DNA from: Heteroscillospira sp050252415
GTDB lineage: Bacteria > Bacillota > Clostridia > Oscillospirales > Oscillospiraceae
Assembly: GCA_050252415.1 (NCBI GenBank)
Contig: JBFWKZ010000017.1
Coordinates: 1-26,381 of the forward strand
DNA: 26,381 nucleotides
Direction: 5' to 3'
Below, piece by piece: positions 1-7,801 of this stretch (position 1 is its first letter; every line of letters begins with the position of its first letter). The notes beneath the pieces are model-generated. The model did no database searches and was not told the DNA's origin. It saw nothing but the letters and a program-made list of their open reading frames with translations. Position numbers and translations under genes: made by a program.

Positions 1-44
1 TCACCGGGGTTTTTGTTATAGCCGTCGAGTACAACGATTTTCAT
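1..44 (-). CDS. D-2-hydroxyacid dehydrogenase, 5' end only
   Basis: Only the first 14 codons lie in the window; they read MKIVVLDGYNKNPG and the frame runs off the left edge. This N-terminus matches the opening beta strand of NAD-dependent D-2-hydroxyacid dehydrogenases (hydroxypyruvate/glycerate dehydrogenase type), which commonly begin MKIVVLDGYxxNPGD. A good ribosome binding site (TAAGGAGCA) sits about 7 nt before the ATG, and a promoter lies further upstream at 90-118. The family assignment rests on this short stretch alone, so the substrate cannot be stated. It points the same way as deoD but a probable deoD terminator and its own promoter separate the two units. Confidence 0.6.
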   Translation of the reverse strand, partial: MKIVVLDGYNKNPG

Positions 45-89
45 AATTGGTGCTCCTTATAAAATATCTTATTGCTCTTAAGCGAGAAA

Positions 90-118
90 ATTTTATCACC
101 AATTGCGCTGCTTGTAAA
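90..118 (-). promoter_or_regulatory. Sigma-A promoter for the dehydrogenase gene
   Basis: On the minus strand there is a -35 box TTTACA (113-118), a 17-nt spacer and a -10 box TAAAAT (90-95). The start codon follows about 45 nt after the -10. Both boxes are one mismatch from consensus with ideal spacing. Confidence 0.6.
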
Positions 119-160
119 GGTTTTTTGTGATTTTTTTAATAATTGAGAATTATTTATTGG

Positions 161-197
161 AAAATAGTTGAAAACACGCAAATGGTTTTCAGCTATT
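161..197 (-). terminator. Probable intrinsic terminator of deoD
   Basis: Read on the minus strand, AAATAGCTGAAAAC and GTTTTCAACTATTT form a 14-bp stem with one mismatch, followed by TTTCC. It lies just after the deoD stop codon. The stem is AT-rich, so it may be only moderately efficient. Confidence 0.5.
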
Positions 198-205
198 TAT
201 ATAAA

Positions 206-934
206 TTACAGTTTTTCAAGCTTAAGCGCAGTTTCAAGTGCAATTTCCATCATTTGAGTAAATGAATTTTGCCTCTCCTCTGAGGTGGTTTTCTCACCGG
301 TGAGAAGATGGTCGGATACGGTGAGGATTGCAAGCGCTCTTTTTTTGCAGCGTGCCGCATTCATGTAGAGCGCCGCCGCCTCCATTTCGACACACAGGAC
401 ACCCATCTTTTGCCACTTTTCATTTGCCGTAGGGTCGTCGTCATAGAAAATATCGCTGGAGAGGATGTTGCCGACGTGGTAGCTGGCACCGAGTGCCTCG
501 GCGGAGTCGATCGCGGCCTTCATCATGGTATAATCCGCGATTGGCGCAAAGGTGCCGGGAATGTCATATTGACGTGCAAAATTTGAGTTGGTGGAGGCGC
601 CCATGCCGATAACGATGTCGCGCACATGGACATCCCGGCTCATCGATCCGGTGGAGCCGATGCGCATGATATTCTCAACGCCGAAGAACTTGAATAGCTC
701 ATAGCTGTAAATTCCGATGGACGGCATGCCCATACCGGAGGCCATAACGGAGACGCGTGTTCCTTTATAGGTGCCGGTGTAGCCGTGGATACCCCGCACA
801 TTGTTGACCAGTACGGCATTATCAAGATAATTTTCGGCAATGAATTTCGCGCGCAGGGGGTCGCCGGGCATCAGGACTGTCTTGGCGAAATCTGCGGGCA
901 CTGCGTTTATATGCGGAGTGGGATAGTTTGCCAT
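206..934 (-). CDS. deoD: Purine nucleoside phosphorylase (DeoD type)
   Basis: Hexameric-type purine nucleoside phosphorylase, 242 aa. It cleaves purine (deoxy)ribonucleosides with phosphate to the free base and (deoxy)ribose-1-phosphate in the cytoplasmic salvage pathway. Visible signatures are the N-terminal TPHINA segment, the phosphate-binding MPGDPLRAK, RIGSTGS in the middle, the ribose-binding VEMEAAALY and the catalytic SDH motif near residue 203, followed by the EKTTSEERQ loop typical of DeoD. Two in-frame ATGs are 6 nt apart. I chose the second (934), because AGGAG then sits 7 nt upstream, whereas the first is almost on top of it. Length and motifs are complete. No clear promoter is visible in the 209 nt upstream, so it may be co-transcribed with ansA. 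Confidence 0.95.
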   Translation of the reverse strand: MANYPTPHINAVPADFAKTVLMPGDPLRAKFIAENYLDNAVLVNNVRGIHGYTGTYKGTRVSVMASGMGMPSIGIYSYELFKFFGVENIMRIGSTGSMSRDVHVRDIVIGMGASTNSNFARQYDIPGTFAPIADYTMMKAAIDSAEALGASYHVGNILSSDIFYDDDPTANEKWQKMGVLCVEMEAAALYMNAARCKKRALAILTVSDHLLTGEKTTSEERQNSFTQMMEIALETALKLEKL

Positions 935-1143
935 AATCATGCTCCTTTCGGCATCTGTAAAAATATGAGAGAGTGTCTAGGGCTTATTTGTAAAATGGGC
1001 GTGCGTGGCTGACGAGGCCTGTTTTTCGTCCTGTAAGTTGATTTTTTGCGGGAATAATTGATTGGTTTATTGCAAGAAAAAGCGGCGCGGCAGGGCGGGA
1101 GACAGGGCCGTCAGACGTGTGCGGTCGATTTTACAAACGAACC

Positions 1144-2136
1144 CTAAAGAATATCTCTTGCAATTGGCTTATAGAAAAGTCTGCGGACCTCGTTTGGGTC
1201 CGATGTCTGTCCGAGAATCCACATAAGCTTTGTGACAACCGCTTCGAGTGTCATATCATACGCCTCTATGAGGCCAAAACGTTTTTTGACCGTGTAGCCG
1301 ACCTCATAGACGGACATATCGCTGCCCTCATGCGGCACCTGAGTGGCCATGACGAGTGTTTTACCGAAACTTATCCAATCGTCTATCGCATCGATGAACT
1401 GTTCATTTTCATAACAGGGAATACCGCCGACGCCGAAAGAGTGGATAACGACAGCGTCATAGTGCGGTTTCAAAAACGCGAATATCTGTGGATCGGCGCC
1501 GGGAATCAGCTTATAGACAAAGACTCTGGGATTGAGCTGCAGATAAAAATCGGGGTATTTCGCCTCAATCCTTTCCTCAACAAAAAAGATCAGGCGCTTG
1601 TCGCGGATGATCGCGACTTCGGGGTGGTCTATGCTGGAAAAAGCGTTATAGCTCTTCGTATAGGTTTTCCTGGCGCGCGTACCCAGTATCACCTTGCTGT
1701 CGAACACGAGATGTACGCCGCAGGCCCGGTCGTCGGCGGCGTAAAGAAAGGCATTGCGCAGATTACCTCTCGCATCGGTATCGCGGGCGTATATGGATTT
1801 TTGCGAGCCGGTGAATACGATAGGCTTACGGCTGTTTTGTACCATATAGGATAAGGCGGCGAGCGTATAGGCCATGGTGTCGGTGCCGTGAGTCACAACA
1901 AATCCGTCGTACTTGTCGTAATTGTCCCGAATGCAGGCGGCGATCGCCACCCAGTGGCGCCAGTCGATATTTGTACTGTCCAGATTGAACAGCTGCATGG
2001 CCGTGATATGGCAGATTTCTCTGACCTTCGGGACATAGCTTAGGATCTCTTCCGAGCTTATTGACGGGACGAGCCCCGAATCGGTGGGCTTTGAGGCTAT
2101 GGTACCGCCGGTTGCAATCAGCAGGATGTTTTTCAT
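1144..2136 (-). CDS. ansA: L-asparaginase, type I (cytoplasmic)
   Basis: Hydrolyses L-asparagine to aspartate and ammonia. The protein (330 aa) starts directly with the active-site loop TGGTI (Thr12) and has no signal peptide, so it is the cytoplasmic type I enzyme. The second active-site motif HGTDTM is at 83-88 (Thr85, Asp86). The sequence follows the B. subtilis AnsA pattern closely, including DSTN near 53, the SYM(V/L)Q segment, TDAR-N, MSIYEVG-like MSVYEVG and the C-terminal KLMWxLGQ. Its start lies 8 nt after the stop of the DUF4430 gene, so it is the last gene of a three-gene minus-strand operon and may be translationally coupled (AGGA lies within the upstream gene). Its functional link to the two surface proteins is not obvious. 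Confidence 0.93.
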   Translation of the reverse strand: MKNILLIATGGTIASKPTDSGLVPSISSEEILSYVPKVREICHITAMQLFNLDSTNIDWRHWVAIAACIRDNYDKYDGFVVTHGTDTMAYTLAALSYMVQNSRKPIVFTGSQKSIYARDTDARGNLRNAFLYAADDRACGVHLVFDSKVILGTRARKTYTKSYNAFSSIDHPEVAIIRDKRLIFFVEERIEAKYPDFYLQLNPRVFVYKLIPGADPQIFAFLKPHYDAVVIHSFGVGGIPCYENEQFIDAIDDWISFGKTLVMATQVPHEGSDMSVYEVGYTVKKRFGLIEAYDMTLEAVVTKLMWILGQTSDPNEVRRLFYKPIARDIL

Positions 2137-2143
2137 TTAGAGA

Positions 2144-2929
2144 TCAGTCCTTATTAAATTGTCCTTCGGCGGAGACGTCCCCGCCGATATCATTGCCAAG
2201 GTCGCAGGTATATATAAACGCAATATTGTCACCATTCTGGATCTGATAACGCGAGCAGCCATAGTTGGGGAACAGACCGTTTACGCTGTACATCCATCCG
2301 CTGAGCGAACCGCAGTCAAATTCATACAGGTTCGCGATGCCCTCAATGTAAGCGGAGTTGTAGATCGGGGTGTTCATGTATTCCATGTGGATACCGTATT
2401 GCTTGACCGTGCGTTGGAGGACGTTGAAAACAGTCTCCCCATCGTAGAATTCCACCTCGACGGAACTGAGTACCCAACCGTTTTCCGGCACCAGCTCTTG
2501 CTTTTCTTCAGAGAGCAGGTCCATATTGTTTAAGATCGTGGTACATTCTATAGCGATCGTGCAGGTGAGTGCCTCCTCGGTCACGTCGGCGTCCTGGGGC
2601 AGAGCGGCAGACTGCGATGGGGATACCACTGTGTCGGCGGGGGAGACCGTTGCCTCCGCCGCTGTTGTGGGGGCGGGCAAAACTGCTGTCTTCTCCGGCG
2701 TTGCCGTTGGAAAGGGAGAAATGATTACTGCCGGCACTGCGCTCTGCCCGGGCGACGGGGAGGAGGCTGACTCCGCCGACATGGCCTCAACGGCCGGACT
2801 GGGCGACGGGGAGACGGTCTCGCTCTCCTGCGCTGTTTCATGGACGGGCTGGGGGGCGTCGCCACCGACAAAGAATGCGGCGGCAAGGATGGCGACGATA
2901 ATAAAACCTATAGCGAATTTCTTTGCCAT
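2144..2929 (-). CDS. Membrane-anchored DUF4430 (transcobalamin C-domain-like) protein
   Basis: 261 aa. Residues 5-23 form a single hydrophobic N-terminal segment (signal anchor or signal peptide), followed by a long low-complexity linker of Ser, Pro, Thr and Ala to about residue 118. The C-terminal third has the DUF4430 pattern: a GxTVFxxLQ-like helix (GETVFNVLQRT), then GWMYSVNG, FPNYGCS and a final GDNIAFIYTCDLG. In the established family this fold is the beta domain of transcobalamin and intrinsic factor, and in bacteria it is found on surface proteins next to prenyltransferase-like alpha/alpha barrels. That barrel is encoded by the next gene upstream, 12 nt away. I chose ATG 2929 over an upstream TTG because GGAG sits 7 nt before it. 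The ligand is unknown. Confidence 0.82.
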   Translation of the reverse strand: MAKKFAIGFIIVAILAAAFFVGGDAPQPVHETAQESETVSPSPSPAVEAMSAESASSPSPGQSAVPAVIISPFPTATPEKTAVLPAPTTAAEATVSPADTVVSPSQSAALPQDADVTEEALTCTIAIECTTILNNMDLLSEEKQELVPENGWVLSSVEVEFYDGETVFNVLQRTVKQYGIHMEYMNTPIYNSAYIEGIANLYEFDCGSLSGWMYSVNGLFPNYGCSRYQIQNGDNIAFIYTCDLGNDIGGDVSAEGQFNKD

Positions 2930-2941
2930 GGCCAATCTCCG

Positions 2942-4558
2942 TTAAATGAGCTCGGCGGCGCTGAGCATGTTATAGATCATCTGGGCAACCTCGCATCGGA
3001 GAATGTACCGCCGCGGTTCAATGTTTAGGGCAGACTGCGAGAGAATGCCTTCTTTGTAACAGAAGGCGATAGCGGGCTGTGCCCACGTGTCGGCGGAGCG
3101 GTAATCGCCGAACTGCGCAAGCATGTTGCGGATTTCAGTGTCCGACATTGTGTTGTCAAAGCCGCAGAGAACAGCAGCTCTGGCGACAAGGACACATGCT
3201 TCCTGGCGCGTGATGAGCCCTTCGGGGTCAAACGCCGTTTCGGTCCTGCCGGTTGCCAGTTCATAGGAAAAGGCCGTATCCACATAGGCGGCGTACCATT
3301 TATCGGATGACACGTCATCAAAAATGCTGCTGGACTTTGGCTCGAGCCCGAGGCCGCGAACGACAATGGCGGTGAACTGCGCACGGGTCATCGTGTCGTC
3401 GGGGGCAAAAAGGCTTCCGCTCATTCCGGTTATAATGCCGCGCTGGGCCAGCGCCAGTATCGCAATGCGGTTTTTGTGATTGGCGATATCACTGAAAGTG
3501 ATGTCGGGGTCTGTAATGGCAACGGCTTGTACATCGGGATTTCGCGACTGGGAAGAGACGTCATACTCCGTATCGACAAAGTCGACGTCCGACATATCGT
3601 AGAGTCTGCTCTCATCGGACTTAAAGCGATTATAAGCTGCCAGCGCCATGAGGGCCTGCTCGGTAGCCATCGCGTCATAGCCGCCGTCTGTAATATGCTC
3701 AAATTTGCCATCGCCCAGACTGTAGCGCATCAGCGCGTCAAGCGGAGTAGCTCCATTTTTCTCAAAGCGCGTATCCGTCTGCGGTATACCCAGTGCACAC
3801 ATGGCGATGATGACCTGTGATACGCTCTCGGCCGTTTCATCCAGACCGAGTGTACCGAAACCGGCATCGTCATTCTGTATTCTCGAGAGGGCTAAAAGCG
3901 CGCGGTCGATAACGGCGGAGACCTCGGACTTATCGGTATACGGTGCCAGCGCCTGAAGCACCAGCGCGGTCACATCGGCGTCCGGAGAACCTGAGCCCGT
4001 GAGTGAAAAGCCGCCGGCAGGCAGCTCATCATCGAGAAGATAACTGATGTATTTTTCACGCGTTGCCGTATTTTTAAAATCCGTACTTTCCTGGAGCGTC
4101 CAGTTGCCGGAATCGAGGGCAATGAGTGCTGTGGCGGCGCCGTTTATTCCCTGGGAGGTGACGCTGTTAAAATCCGCAAGGTAATACAAAAAGTCATAGC
4201 CGCCAACGTCTGACGGGTCTCTTCCAATGGCGGAAAGCGCGATGACGACACGGGCGTATTCCGTGTATTTGCGGGAACTGAGCTTACCGTCGTTATCTTC
4301 GGCAAATTGCTTAAGGTTTTTATAATAGAGGTCATAATAGCCAGCCGGCGCCTCATATCCACTGCGCGACAAGCCGAGGACCAGCCACTCTCCGCCGGTG
4401 GATCCAATCGTAGGATCAGGGACAGCGTTGCATAGCTGATCGGCGACTTCATTTGCCAGCTGTTCGTAATTATTGCCTGCAAGAGCCGCTGGGGCAAGGG
4501 ACAGCATCAGGGCCAATGCGGCGATTAAACTGAGTACGCGATTTCTGAGCCTGGTCAT
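2942..4558 (-). CDS. Secreted alpha/alpha-barrel (prenyltransferase/transcobalamin-like) protein with three SLH domains
   Basis: 538 aa from the ATG preceded by GGAGGT; a TTG four codons earlier overlaps that ribosome site and is rejected. A signal peptide ends at AALA near residue 27. Residues about 30-330 contain repeats of the squalene-cyclase/prenyltransferase alpha/alpha-barrel kind (GINGAATALIALDSG, DADVTALVLQALAPY, GYDAMATEQALMALAAYNR). Three S-layer homology domains follow at roughly 355-405, 413-463 and 481-530, each with the FxDI/V...A...GI..G pattern and a TRQE/TRAQ-like core, so the protein should be tethered to cell-wall secondary polymers. It is the first gene of the operon with the DUF4430 protein and ansA, behind a near-consensus promoter. 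A corrinoid-binding or other small-ligand role is inference. Confidence 0.85.
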   Translation of the reverse strand: MTRLRNRVLSLIAALALMLSLAPAALAGNNYEQLANEVADQLCNAVPDPTIGSTGGEWLVLGLSRSGYEAPAGYYDLYYKNLKQFAEDNDGKLSSRKYTEYARVVIALSAIGRDPSDVGGYDFLYYLADFNSVTSQGINGAATALIALDSGNWTLQESTDFKNTATREKYISYLLDDELPAGGFSLTGSGSPDADVTALVLQALAPYTDKSEVSAVIDRALLALSRIQNDDAGFGTLGLDETAESVSQVIIAMCALGIPQTDTRFEKNGATPLDALMRYSLGDGKFEHITDGGYDAMATEQALMALAAYNRFKSDESRLYDMSDVDFVDTEYDVSSQSRNPDVQAVAITDPDITFSDIANHKNRIAILALAQRGIITGMSGSLFAPDDTMTRAQFTAIVVRGLGLEPKSSSIFDDVSSDKWYAAYVDTAFSYELATGRTETAFDPEGLITRQEACVLVARAAVLCGFDNTMSDTEIRNMLAQFGDYRSADTWAQPAIAFCYKEGILSQSALNIEPRRYILRCEVAQMIYNMLSAAELI

Positions 4559-4620
4559 ATTTACCTCCAAATGTAAAAAGCAGACAAAACCTCTAAAAGT
4601 TTACAATCAATTCCAACCTA

Positions 4621-4649
4621 ATTGTAACACCCATTTAAAACTTTGTAAA
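4621..4649 (-). promoter_or_regulatory. Sigma-A promoter of the SLH-DUF4430-ansA operon
   Basis: Minus strand: TTTACA (4644-4649), 17-nt spacer, TACAAT (4621-4626). The operon start codon is about 63 nt downstream. No riboswitch-like conserved core was recognised in the leader. Confidence 0.65.
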
Positions 4650-4781
4650 GCGTGCACTCGTGTGCTTTCACTTGCGTTTTTGCCCGGTTTCCTGTAAAAT
4701 AAATACAATAAATAAAAATATTTCCAGATTAAGATATTTACAGACTTTGGTGATAAAGTTACTGCACTTTCCGATGGTGTT

Positions 4782-4812
4782 GGTATAATAATTGCAAAAC
4801 AACTATTATACC
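4782..4812. repeat. Inverted repeat flanking the left TIR element
   Basis: GGTATAATA (4782-4790) and TATTATACC (4804-4812) pair over 9 bp. After one mismatch there are 3 more pairs (TTG/CAA), and the loop is CAAAA. The right arm is also the left terminal repeat of the 139-bp element. The left arm contains a TATAAT hexamer without a convincing -35 box. Confidence 0.7.
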
Positions 4813-4942
4813 CGGCATGCCGGACGGTTCCGCCTTCGGCGGGAGCCCGGCTGCCATTTCTGTCGCGACCGCCTCGCCCCTTGCGGGGCAACCGGCGGCG
4901 ATGACAATTATACCATGAATTAGAAAAATTCATGGTATAATA
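4804..4942. repeat. 139-bp TIR element, copy 1
   Basis: The element starts TATTATACC and ends GGTATAATA, a 9-bp terminal inverted repeat. Inside are CCGGCATGCCGG (4812-4823), a TTCCGCC/GGCGGGA hairpin (4828-4844), a GCCCC-TTGC-GGGGC hairpin inside a CCGCC/GGCGG stem (4869-4898), and a perfect 15-bp stem at 4907-4921/4927-4941 with loop AGAAA. Copy 2 differs at 4 of 139 positions. There is no coding frame of note. The small size, TIRs and internal structure resemble a MITE or REP-like element; the family is not recognised. Confidence 0.75.
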
Positions 4943-4955
4943 GCCGCTTTGCGGC
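4943..4955. repeat. Palindromic 13-nt spacer between the two TIR elements
   Basis: GCCGC-TTT-GCGGC joins the two copies. Together with the flanking TIRs it gives a perfect 14-bp stem (4934-4947/4951-4964). That stem uses the same GGTATAA bases as the last stem of copy 1, so the two structures exclude each other. Confidence 0.7.
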
Positions 4956-5094
4956 TATTATACCGGGCACGCTGGACGGTTCCGCCTTCGGCGGGAGCCC
5001 GGCTGCCATCTCTGTCGCGACCGCCTCGCCCCTTGCGGGGCAACCGGCGGCGATGACAATTATACCATGAATTAGAAAAATTCATGGTATAATA
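4956..5094. repeat. 139-bp TIR element, copy 2
   Basis: Direct repeat of copy 1, offset by 152 bp. Three of the four differences fall in the left palindrome, which here reads CCGGGCACGCTGG and is degraded; the fourth is T to C in the CCATTTCTG segment. The terminal repeats and the 15-bp stem (5059-5073/5079-5093) are intact. The whole gap between the SLH gene and ccdA (4559-5168) holds only the operon promoter and this repeat pair; I see no gene in it. Confidence 0.75.
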
Positions 5095-5168
5095 AATTAA
5101 TCGTTATTTGCTGCCGTTTACCCGCAATGGACAGGGCGGCGAAATCTATCACAATAGGGAGGACAGAC

Positions 5169-6428
5169 ATGAATTTTGATCTATCGGTTAGTGTGCCTGT
5201 TGCAACGGTATTCCTCCAGGGACTTATAAGCTTTTTTTCGCCGTGCGTACTTCCGCTGCTGCCCCTTTATCTCGGCTACCTCTCCGGAGGCGCGGCGAGC
5301 GAGGGCAGGCGCGGCAGGCTGATTTTTAATACTTTCTTCTTTGTACTCGGGGTCAGCGGCGCGTTTTTCATTCTCGGACTTGGCATGTCTGCCGCAGGGA
5401 GCTTCTTTTCGGGCTATCGCAGTCTGTTTATTAAAATAGGCGGTATTATTGTTTTAATTTTCGGACTGTATCAGTTGGGCATTATAAAGATTTCGGCACT
5501 TGAACGTGAACACAGGCTGCCGTTTGATCCGGGTAAGATTGCGTCGGGGCCAATCGCGGCGCTGATTTTGGGCTTTACCTTCAGTTTCGCATGGACGCCC
5601 TGCGTTGGCCCGGCCCTGGCCAGCGTCCTGATGCTGGCGGCGTCGGCTTCGGATTCGGCGCGCGGCTTCTTGCTGATCGGTGTGTATACTCTGGGCTTTG
5701 TCATACCGTTTATGGCTGTTGGAGCCTTTGCGGATACACTGCTTAAAGTCTTTAAAAGACACAGAAATGTGGTGAAATATACCGCAAAAATCGGTGGTGT
5801 CCTGCTCGTACTCATCGGAATCATGATGATTACTGGCTTTATGAACAATTTGAGCGATAACCTTGCCGGAGAAACTGAAACACCTGCCGTGACGGCGTCG
5901 GCCCAGCCAACGGATGCTGCGCAGCCGGACTCGAACGCCGAGCCGTCCGAAAGCGCAGAAGCAAGCGATAGGCCGATCGTGCCCGCACCGGATTTCACAT
6001 TGACCGATCAGTTCGGAAACGAGCACACCCTTTCGGATTATAAGGGCAAGGTCATATTTTTGAATTTCTGGGCAACCTGGTGTTCACCGTGCCGCATGGA
6101 ATTACCGGATATCCAGGAGCTCTATGAGGACTACGGCCAAAACAGCGAGGACCTTATCGTTCTGGGCGTTGCCGCTCCGAATCTGGGAAACGAGGGGACG
6201 GCCGAGGATATTGCCGAATTTTTGGAGACCAACGGCTATACGTATCCTGTGCTCATGGACACAGACGGAAATGTGATGTCTCAGTATGGAATCAGCGCAT
6301 TTCCAACAACGTTTATGATCGATACGGATGGAAATGTTTACGGCTACGTCAGCGGAACGCTCACGCGTGAGATCATGGATGATATTATTAGTCAGACGAT
6401 TGCAAATACAGATGGTGAATCATCATGA
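5169..6428 (+). CDS. CcdA-TlpA fusion: membrane thiol transporter joined to thioredoxin-like reductase
   Basis: 419 aa. Residues 5-225 form a six-helix CcdA/DsbD-beta type domain with the two redox cysteines in FFSPCVLPLLP (Cys26) and WTPCVGP (Cys145). This domain carries electrons from cytoplasmic thioredoxin across the membrane. A Thr/Ala/Ser/Pro/Glu-rich linker (about 230-272) leads to an extracytoplasmic TlpA/ResA-like thioredoxin domain (274-412) with active site WCSPC (Cys305, Cys308) and cis-proline AFPTT (Pro379). Donor and acceptor in one chain suggest a self-contained extracellular disulfide reductase, usable for cytochrome maturation, peroxide defence or protein repair. I chose ATG 5169 because AGGGAGGA precedes it; an upstream in-frame ATG at 5127 lacks such a site. 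The gene stands alone and ends before a strong terminator. Confidence 0.9.
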   Translation: MNFDLSVSVPVATVFLQGLISFFSPCVLPLLPLYLGYLSGGAASEGRRGRLIFNTFFFVLGVSGAFFILGLGMSAAGSFFSGYRSLFIKIGGIIVLIFGLYQLGIIKISALEREHRLPFDPGKIASGPIAALILGFTFSFAWTPCVGPALASVLMLAASASDSARGFLLIGVYTLGFVIPFMAVGAFADTLLKVFKRHRNVVKYTAKIGGVLLVLIGIMMITGFMNNLSDNLAGETETPAVTASAQPTDAAQPDSNAEPSESAEASDRPIVPAPDFTLTDQFGNEHTLSDYKGKVIFLNFWATWCSPCRMELPDIQELYEDYGQNSEDLIVLGVAAPNLGNEGTAEDIAEFLETNGYTYPVLMDTDGNVMSQYGISAFPTTFMIDTDGNVYGYVSGTLTREIMDDIISQTIANTDGESS

Positions 6429-6463
6429 CCGTTGGCAAAGGGCTTTGCCTTTTGCCGATGTTG

Positions 6464-6493
6464 GGACAGCCTGCAAGTCTGCTGCGGGCGTCC
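6464..6493 (+). other. Hairpin in the 3' region after ccdA-tlpA
   Basis: GGAC-A-GCCTGCA pairs with TGCGGGC-GTCC with one bulge. Smaller hairpins flank it: GGCAAAG/CTTTGCC at 6434-6449 and GCCTTT/AAAGGC near 6506. The transcript tail is therefore structured before the terminator. No known RNA family was recognised. Confidence 0.3.
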
Positions 6494-6546
6494 TGCATGG
6501 CTAGCCTTTGTCGAAAAGGCGCTAAGAACGTTTCAGACAGCCTCCC

Positions 6547-6578
6547 AAGCCCGGCTTTTGCCGGGCTTTCAGTTTTTT
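6547..6578 (+). terminator. Intrinsic terminator of ccdA-tlpA
   Basis: Perfect 9-bp stem AAGCCCGGC-TTTT-GCCGGGCTT followed by TCAGTTTTTT. Confidence 0.85.
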
Positions 6579-6635
6579 GTATTTTGCAGATAAAAATGTA
6601 GGATGCGGCACCGCATTATAGGACCTGCATACGCG

Positions 6636-6669
6636 AAAAACCCGGCATGCGCCTGCGCGCAGCCGGGTT
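6636..6669 (-). terminator. Intrinsic terminator of the P-loop ATPase gene
   Basis: On the minus strand AACCCGGC (6662-6669) pairs with GCCGGGTT across a 15-18 nt structured loop and is followed by a T run. It lies about 35 nt past the stop codon of the gene at 6705-7787. Confidence 0.65.
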
Positions 6670-6704
6670 CGTCGAGGCTGATTTCTTACTGATACTTGTG
6701 AATT

Positions 6705-7787
6705 TTATTTTAGAAGAAGACTTTTGATGTGCTCGTCGGCAAGGGCATAGAGCCCGTCAAAATCGACGTGGGGATTATAGATCGCGTTGATATTATCGTG
6801 CAGCATCTTAGCCTCATTCAGGTAGCCGACAGCCTCTTCCAGCAAATTGTCACGGAGCCGGGCAGCGGCGCGTATCTTTTTGCGTTGGGCCTGGACGCGG
6901 GATTTCTCGATGATCGCGTCAAGACGGACATTACGTATGGGATTTGGGAATGCTTCAAAGACCGACTTGGTTGCTACGAAGCCCAGGGACAGCTCCGGCA
7001 GCAGCAGCGCTTCAAGTCTTTCCGGATGCAGGGGGTCGTGACAGACGATTGTGTCTATCGCGCGCAATCGTGCCCCTTCGGCAAGTGTTCGAAGATAGAT
7101 ATCCGCAAGTCCGTACTCATTATCAAGCGCATAAACCCGTGGACATAACGCACGCACCGTGTCGTACAGGCGGATGCAGCCGGAGCAGCTAATGGCGCTT
7201 ATAAAACGGTGTGACTCCTTTCCAAGACCGGAATGACGGAGACGGCCAAACTCACGCTCAACAACGCCAAGGGCGCGCCGGCGCGCAACTTCCCGGTCAC
7301 CGTCGGTGACAAGGCCGGGAACATTCCCGGGGTCGACACTGTCGGCAGCGGCAATCAGGGCGTATACTCTATGATATATTTCTTTGTACCGCTTGTTCAT
7401 CTCACTGAGTTTATCCGCAGCTTTTCTCAGCTTACCGAGCCGGTAAAATGCGCCGAGGTTCAAATACAGGTCGCCGGCCACGGGCAGTGAGCAGTCCATG
7501 GCATGCGGAGAGGTTGCATCGAGGTAGCCGAGTTTTTTATCAGGAATATATAAGCCGTCGAGAGAATCCGGATCATCGGGACACTGTATGTACTGGACAT
7601 CCATACCGGCGGCATGCGCCGCCGCGCCGATTCGGTGCATAAAGCTGGATTTTCCGCAGCCGGGACCTCCTTTTATCAGCCACAGGAAGTCTCCGCCGGG
7701 GAGATCTATAAATTTATCGTAAAGAGAATAAAAGCCATCTTTGGAGTTTGCGCCTAAAAAAAAGCGCGTATCATGCTTTATATTCAT
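6705..7787 (-). CDS. P-loop ATPase of the PRK06851 type, function unknown
   Basis: 360 aa from ATG 7787, which has AGGA 6 nt upstream and gives the length usual for this Clostridia family. A longer in-frame extension to 7976 would cross the promoters of both divergent genes and is rejected. A Walker A motif GGPGCGKSS lies at 40-48 after a beta strand (FLWLIKG). Further conserved-looking stretches are CPDDPDSLDG near 75-84, a helical region rich in Lys and Glu (115-150), and NPIRNVRLDAIIEKSR near 285-300. No membrane segment or DNA-binding motif is visible. Family members are predicted cytoplasmic NTPases without an assigned role; I do not propose one. It is transcribed alone, divergently from ktrB. 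Confidence 0.8.
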   Translation of the reverse strand: MNIKHDTRFFLGANSKDGFYSLYDKFIDLPGGDFLWLIKGGPGCGKSSFMHRIGAAAHAAGMDVQYIQCPDDPDSLDGLYIPDKKLGYLDATSPHAMDCSLPVAGDLYLNLGAFYRLGKLRKAADKLSEMNKRYKEIYHRVYALIAAADSVDPGNVPGLVTDGDREVARRRALGVVEREFGRLRHSGLGKESHRFISAISCSGCIRLYDTVRALCPRVYALDNEYGLADIYLRTLAEGARLRAIDTIVCHDPLHPERLEALLLPELSLGFVATKSVFEAFPNPIRNVRLDAIIEKSRVQAQRKKIRAAARLRDNLLEEAVGYLNEAKMLHDNINAIYNPHVDFDGLYALADEHIKSLLLK

Positions 7788-7801
7788 ATATCCTGCCTTT
7801 C

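Noticed and set aside
1117..1854. Long open frame (245 codons) on the plus strand opposite ansA
   Set aside because: It is antisense to a clear asparaginase gene, lacks a ribosome site and shows no family motif.
4559..4800. Cobalamin riboswitch ahead of the SLH-DUF4430 operon
   Set aside because: Looked for because of the transcobalamin-like proteins; no B12-box-like core was seen in the minus-strand leader.
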